Assembly (NCBI GenBank): GCA_944380775.1
Contig: CALWIP010000027.1
Span: forward strand, 52,338 to 116,337
From: an uncultured Clostridia bacterium
Lineage (GTDB): Bacteria > Bacillota > Clostridia > Oscillospirales > Acutalibacteraceae
Reading direction: 5' to 3'
DNA length: 64,000 nt
The stretch's first letter is position 1. Each line of letters begins with the position of its first letter. A model generated the notes under the pieces. The model saw nothing but the letters and a program-made list of their open reading frames with translations. It made no database searches and had not been told where the DNA came from. Shown here piece after piece: positions 62,472 through 64,000 of this stretch. Made by a program: the position numbers and the translations under genes.

Positions 62472-62557
62472 GGTGCCGCTGACCGGGATCGAACCGGTAT
62501 GGTGTCGCCACCGAGGGATTTTAAGTCCCTTGCGTCTGCCAATTCCGCCACAGCGGC
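62471..62557 (-). tRNA. tRNA-Leu (anticodon UAA)
   Basis: 87 bases with encoded CCA. The acceptor stem GCCGCTG pairs with CAGCGGC. The anticodon loop CTTAAAA (anticodon TAA) sits between AGGGA and TCCCT. A variable arm (TGG-CGACA-CCA) typical of class II tRNAs and the T-arm ACCGG-TTCGATC-CCGGT complete the cloverleaf. It reads UUA codons. It is an isolated gene with its own promoter and terminator. Confidence 0.97.
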
Positions 62558-62575
62558 ATGAAATCTCTGCGTAGT

Positions 62576-62604
62576 ATTATAGCATGCAGTCAGGATAAAA
62601 TCAA
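62576..62604 (-). promoter_or_regulatory. Promoter of tRNA-Leu
   Basis: On the minus strand: TTGATT, a 17-base spacer, TATAAT. Confidence 0.8.
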
Positions 62605-62857
62605 TCCTTTCTTTTCCCCGTTGTGGGTGCAGCAAACCCAGGACGATTGGTCCTAAAAGGAAAAGCCTGAATGATTCTCAAAGGGTAAATTGCATGCAAT
62701 TTGGCGATCCTTCATTTACAAGACCGTTACGGCGCAAATGCAACCCGCAGCATTGCCGCCGGCTGCGATTCCGTTGAGACCAAGCGCCGCCCTTCTCCGC
62801 AGAAGGCGCGCGATTCCAAGGCCGGCACGGGAAAAGGCTTTTTAGAACTGCAAGCAG
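62605..62857. other. Intergenic stretch without recognised content
   Basis: I see no gene, terminator or RNA here. A perfect 12-base palindrome TTGCATGCAA-like element occurs near 62691-62700. Sequence composition changes towards A+T at its right end. Confidence 0.4.
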
Positions 62858-62911
62858 TTAAGAAGGAATTAGAATCATGATTCCGGCTATGCATGTAATT
62901 GCTTTTTTCAT
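62858..62911 (-). pseudogene. Truncated start of a secreted or membrane protein
   Basis: ATG 62911 follows AAAGGAGTG, an excellent ribosome site, 16 bases after the zinc-ribbon stop, so it is the next gene of that operon. The product is only MKKAITCIAGIMILIPS before TAA at 62858. It reads like a signal peptide whose mature part is missing. No continuation is found downstream. It is most simply a gene cut off by a deletion or insertion edge. Confidence 0.55.
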
Positions 62912-62927
62912 CGAAACTACACTCCTT

Positions 62928-63137
62928 TCACAGCTTCTGTACGTCTTCCACATAGATGGAGACTTCGCCGCACTTCGGGCAGATTGCTACCTTCGGCTTG
63001 CCGATCCTGCCGCCGAACAGCTTATTTTCATCCGACGACATGATAATTCCGTATCCTGCGCCTTCTACCTTGATAGCGCAGTTTTCTTTCATTTCCGTTC
63101 CACTTCTGAGACATTTTCTCACAAGTAAATCCTCCAT
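62928..63137 (-). CDS. Small zinc-ribbon protein, one Cys pair incomplete
   Basis: 69 residues. AICPKCGEVSIYVEDVQKL has one CxxC knuckle. The N-terminal KCLRSGTEM has a Ser where the partner CxxC would have its second Cys. The middle, ENCAIKVEGAGYGIIMSSDE followed by KLFGGRIGKPK, is the family's strand core. A start at Met 63092 (54 residues) is the alternative; both have weak ribosome sites. It follows the permease by 37 bases. The function is unknown. Confidence 0.65.
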   Translation of the reverse strand: MEDLLVRKCLRSGTEMKENCAIKVEGAGYGIIMSSDENKLFGGRIGKPKVAICPKCGEVSIYVEDVQKL

Positions 63138-63174
63138 TTCATTTTATGGATTTTCCATCAGCCAGGCCGCTCTG

Positions 63175-64000
63175 TTATGTTCTCAGCCTGAAGGTTTTCG
63201 GCGCAAAGCGGTATACCAAAATACTGGCGGAAATGCTGTAAAGCACACAGAAAACAATCGTCATGATTCCAAATATCAGTATCGGCATGCGAAGCCGCAT
63301 AAAGGCAAAGCACACGAAATAGGTTGCCGACATAATGATTCGGTATGTGCCGCTTTTCAGCTCCGTCCCCGCATTATAGGGCTGGAGCAGATAGTAAATT
63401 GTCAAATAATGAATCGAGAAAAACAGGCTCATACACAGAATAGAAACAACCAGCACAACATAATTGAGCGGATTGTCCGTTCCTCCGGTAACAAACAAAA
63501 TAAGAGAAAGCCCGAACCCAATCACCAGCGCCGGAACAGCGTTGATTTTCATAATCTCACGCAGACGGATCTGAAACAGCCGCAGGATAAAGCTTGGCTG
63601 CTTGTAGAAGGAATAGGTCAACAGGCTGTGATCACAGTTCATAAAAAGCGCCTGTGTAAAGTTCGTGCCACGGTTGATGGCATACATAATAAATACAAAG
63701 TACGGAAGCCAAGTCATCACGATTTCGTTGGTGGCAGATTTCGCTTCGGGCAGCAGATGGACTCCTACCAATATGGCAATAACAAGGAAAGCGCACACAT
63801 AGGAAATCTTCTTTGTCGAGTTCCAGAGTATCTTTTTGTGCCTTTTGATAAACAGCTCATTCAGATACTCAAAACCCTTGCGGTTGCTGCTAATGGAAGT
63901 ATCTGCGGATATTTTCTTTTCATTTGCCTGTTTGATAAGCTTTGTCTGTGCCGTGCTGTCCATCTGATTGGTCAATCCGGCTAATAATTCCTTGTTGATT
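63175..64000 (-). CDS. ABC-type membrane permease, C-terminal part (5' end outside window)
   Basis: The frame is open through the right edge (INKELLAGLTNQMD precedes the TTG at 63975), so the gene is cut by the window. About six spans are visible (YVCAFLVIAILVGVHLL, TWLPYFVFIMYAINRG, INAVPALVIGFGLSLILFVT, YVVLVVSILCMSLFFSIHYL, IIMSATYFVCFAFMRL, LIFGIMTIVFCVLYSISASI). The pattern resembles ABC-2 type export permeases; an ATPase gene would be expected beyond the edge. Codon use is visibly more A/T-ending than in the rest of the window. Confidence 0.65.
   Translation of the reverse strand, partial: INKELLAGLTNQMDSTAQTKLIKQANEKKISADTSISSNRKGFEYLNELFIKRHKKILWNSTKKISYVCAFLVIAILVGVHLLPEAKSATNEIVMTWLPYFVFIMYAINRGTNFTQALFMNCDHSLLTYSFYKQPSFILRLFQIRLREIMKINAVPALVIGFGLSLILFVTGGTDNPLNYVVLVVSILCMSLFFSIHYLTIYYLLQPYNAGTELKSGTYRIIMSATYFVCFAFMRLRMPILIFGIMTIVFCVLYSISASILVYRFAPKTFRLRT

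Noticed and set aside
62877..63128. Plus-strand 83-residue frame
   Set aside because: It runs antisense through the zinc-ribbon gene and has no domain; the ribosome-site-like AAGGA upstream is probably chance.

Overview
The window looks like part of the chromosome of a spore-forming, anaerobic member of the Clostridia, probably near the Oscillospiraceae/Ruminococcaceae. The evidence is high G+C protein-coding DNA, sporulation genes (spoIIGA-sigE, yabP, yabQ, a SpoVB-type flippase, two CotF-like coat proteins), a CIRCE-controlled groESL operon, a 2-oxoacid:ferredoxin oxidoreductase, and many AGGAGG ribosome sites and TTGACA/TATAAT-type promoters. The genus cannot be fixed from the sequence alone.

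Layout, left to right. 1-5.4 kb, plus strand: the 3' part of pheT, ireB, a Cys-rich pentapeptide-repeat protein, a small unknown protein and pyk. 5.5-8.4 kb, minus: a DUF4352-like lipoprotein and groES-groEL behind CIRCE. 8.5-11.7 kb, plus: a PepV-like dipeptidase followed by a 91-base tandem duplication that carries its terminator, then a PadR/DUF2812 pair. 11.6-19.9 kb, minus: an RNA methyltransferase, long HPF, an amidohydrolase, and the sporulation/division cluster spoVB-mazG-hup-rqcP-yabP-yabQ-divIC-S1. 20-22.8 kb: a heavy-metal P-type ATPase with a separate metal-binding domain protein and a divergent ArsR-family sensor. 22.9-33.4 kb, minus: a zinc-ribbon protein, the overlapping recJ-rel-MBL-hemZ-uridine kinase operon, and cdaA-cdaR for c-di-AMP. 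33.4-39.5 kb, minus: cysteine desulfurase plus DUF3343, ispD-ispF, and a Vor-type oxidoreductase operon. 39.7-48.2 kb is mixed: thioesterase, nrdR, a TIM-barrel isomerase, asnA, uxaC, a second PadR unit, and the overlapping deoD-cdd-pdp salvage operon. 48.2-55.9 kb: cysK, a PIN-like protein, two DUF6514-like paralogues, an HPr variant, coat proteins, MazF, a lipoprotein and nnr. 56-61.5 kb, minus: spoIIGA-sigE, lrgAB and clpB. The last 2.5 kb holds a small [2Fe-2S] protein, a hairpin-rich unexplained segment, tRNA-Leu(UAA), and a visibly more A+T-rich block with a broken gene, a zinc-ribbon protein and a truncated ABC-type permease.

Several units work together. CdaA makes c-di-AMP and CdaR probably modulates it. 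Rel, HPF and RqcP all act on the ribosome under stress. SpoIIGA processes pro-sigma-E, which would in turn act on sporulation genes of the kind clustered at 15-20 kb. The metal ATPase is probably switched by the adjacent ArsR protein at a perfect 9-2-9 inverted repeat. DeoD, Cdd and Pdp form one translationally coupled nucleoside-salvage unit.

Most of the window is ordinary core chromosome, and I did not find a clearly new multi-gene system. The best leads are the hairpin-rich segment at 62.1-62.4 kb with its own terminator, the broken gene at the edge of the A+T-rich block beside tRNA-Leu, the duplicated terminator at 9.9-10.1 kb, an HPr lacking the regulatory serine, a MazF with no visible antitoxin, a possible ATT start codon, and a PIN-like protein with a long acidic linker. 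All assignments are by eye; no searches or structure predictions were run.
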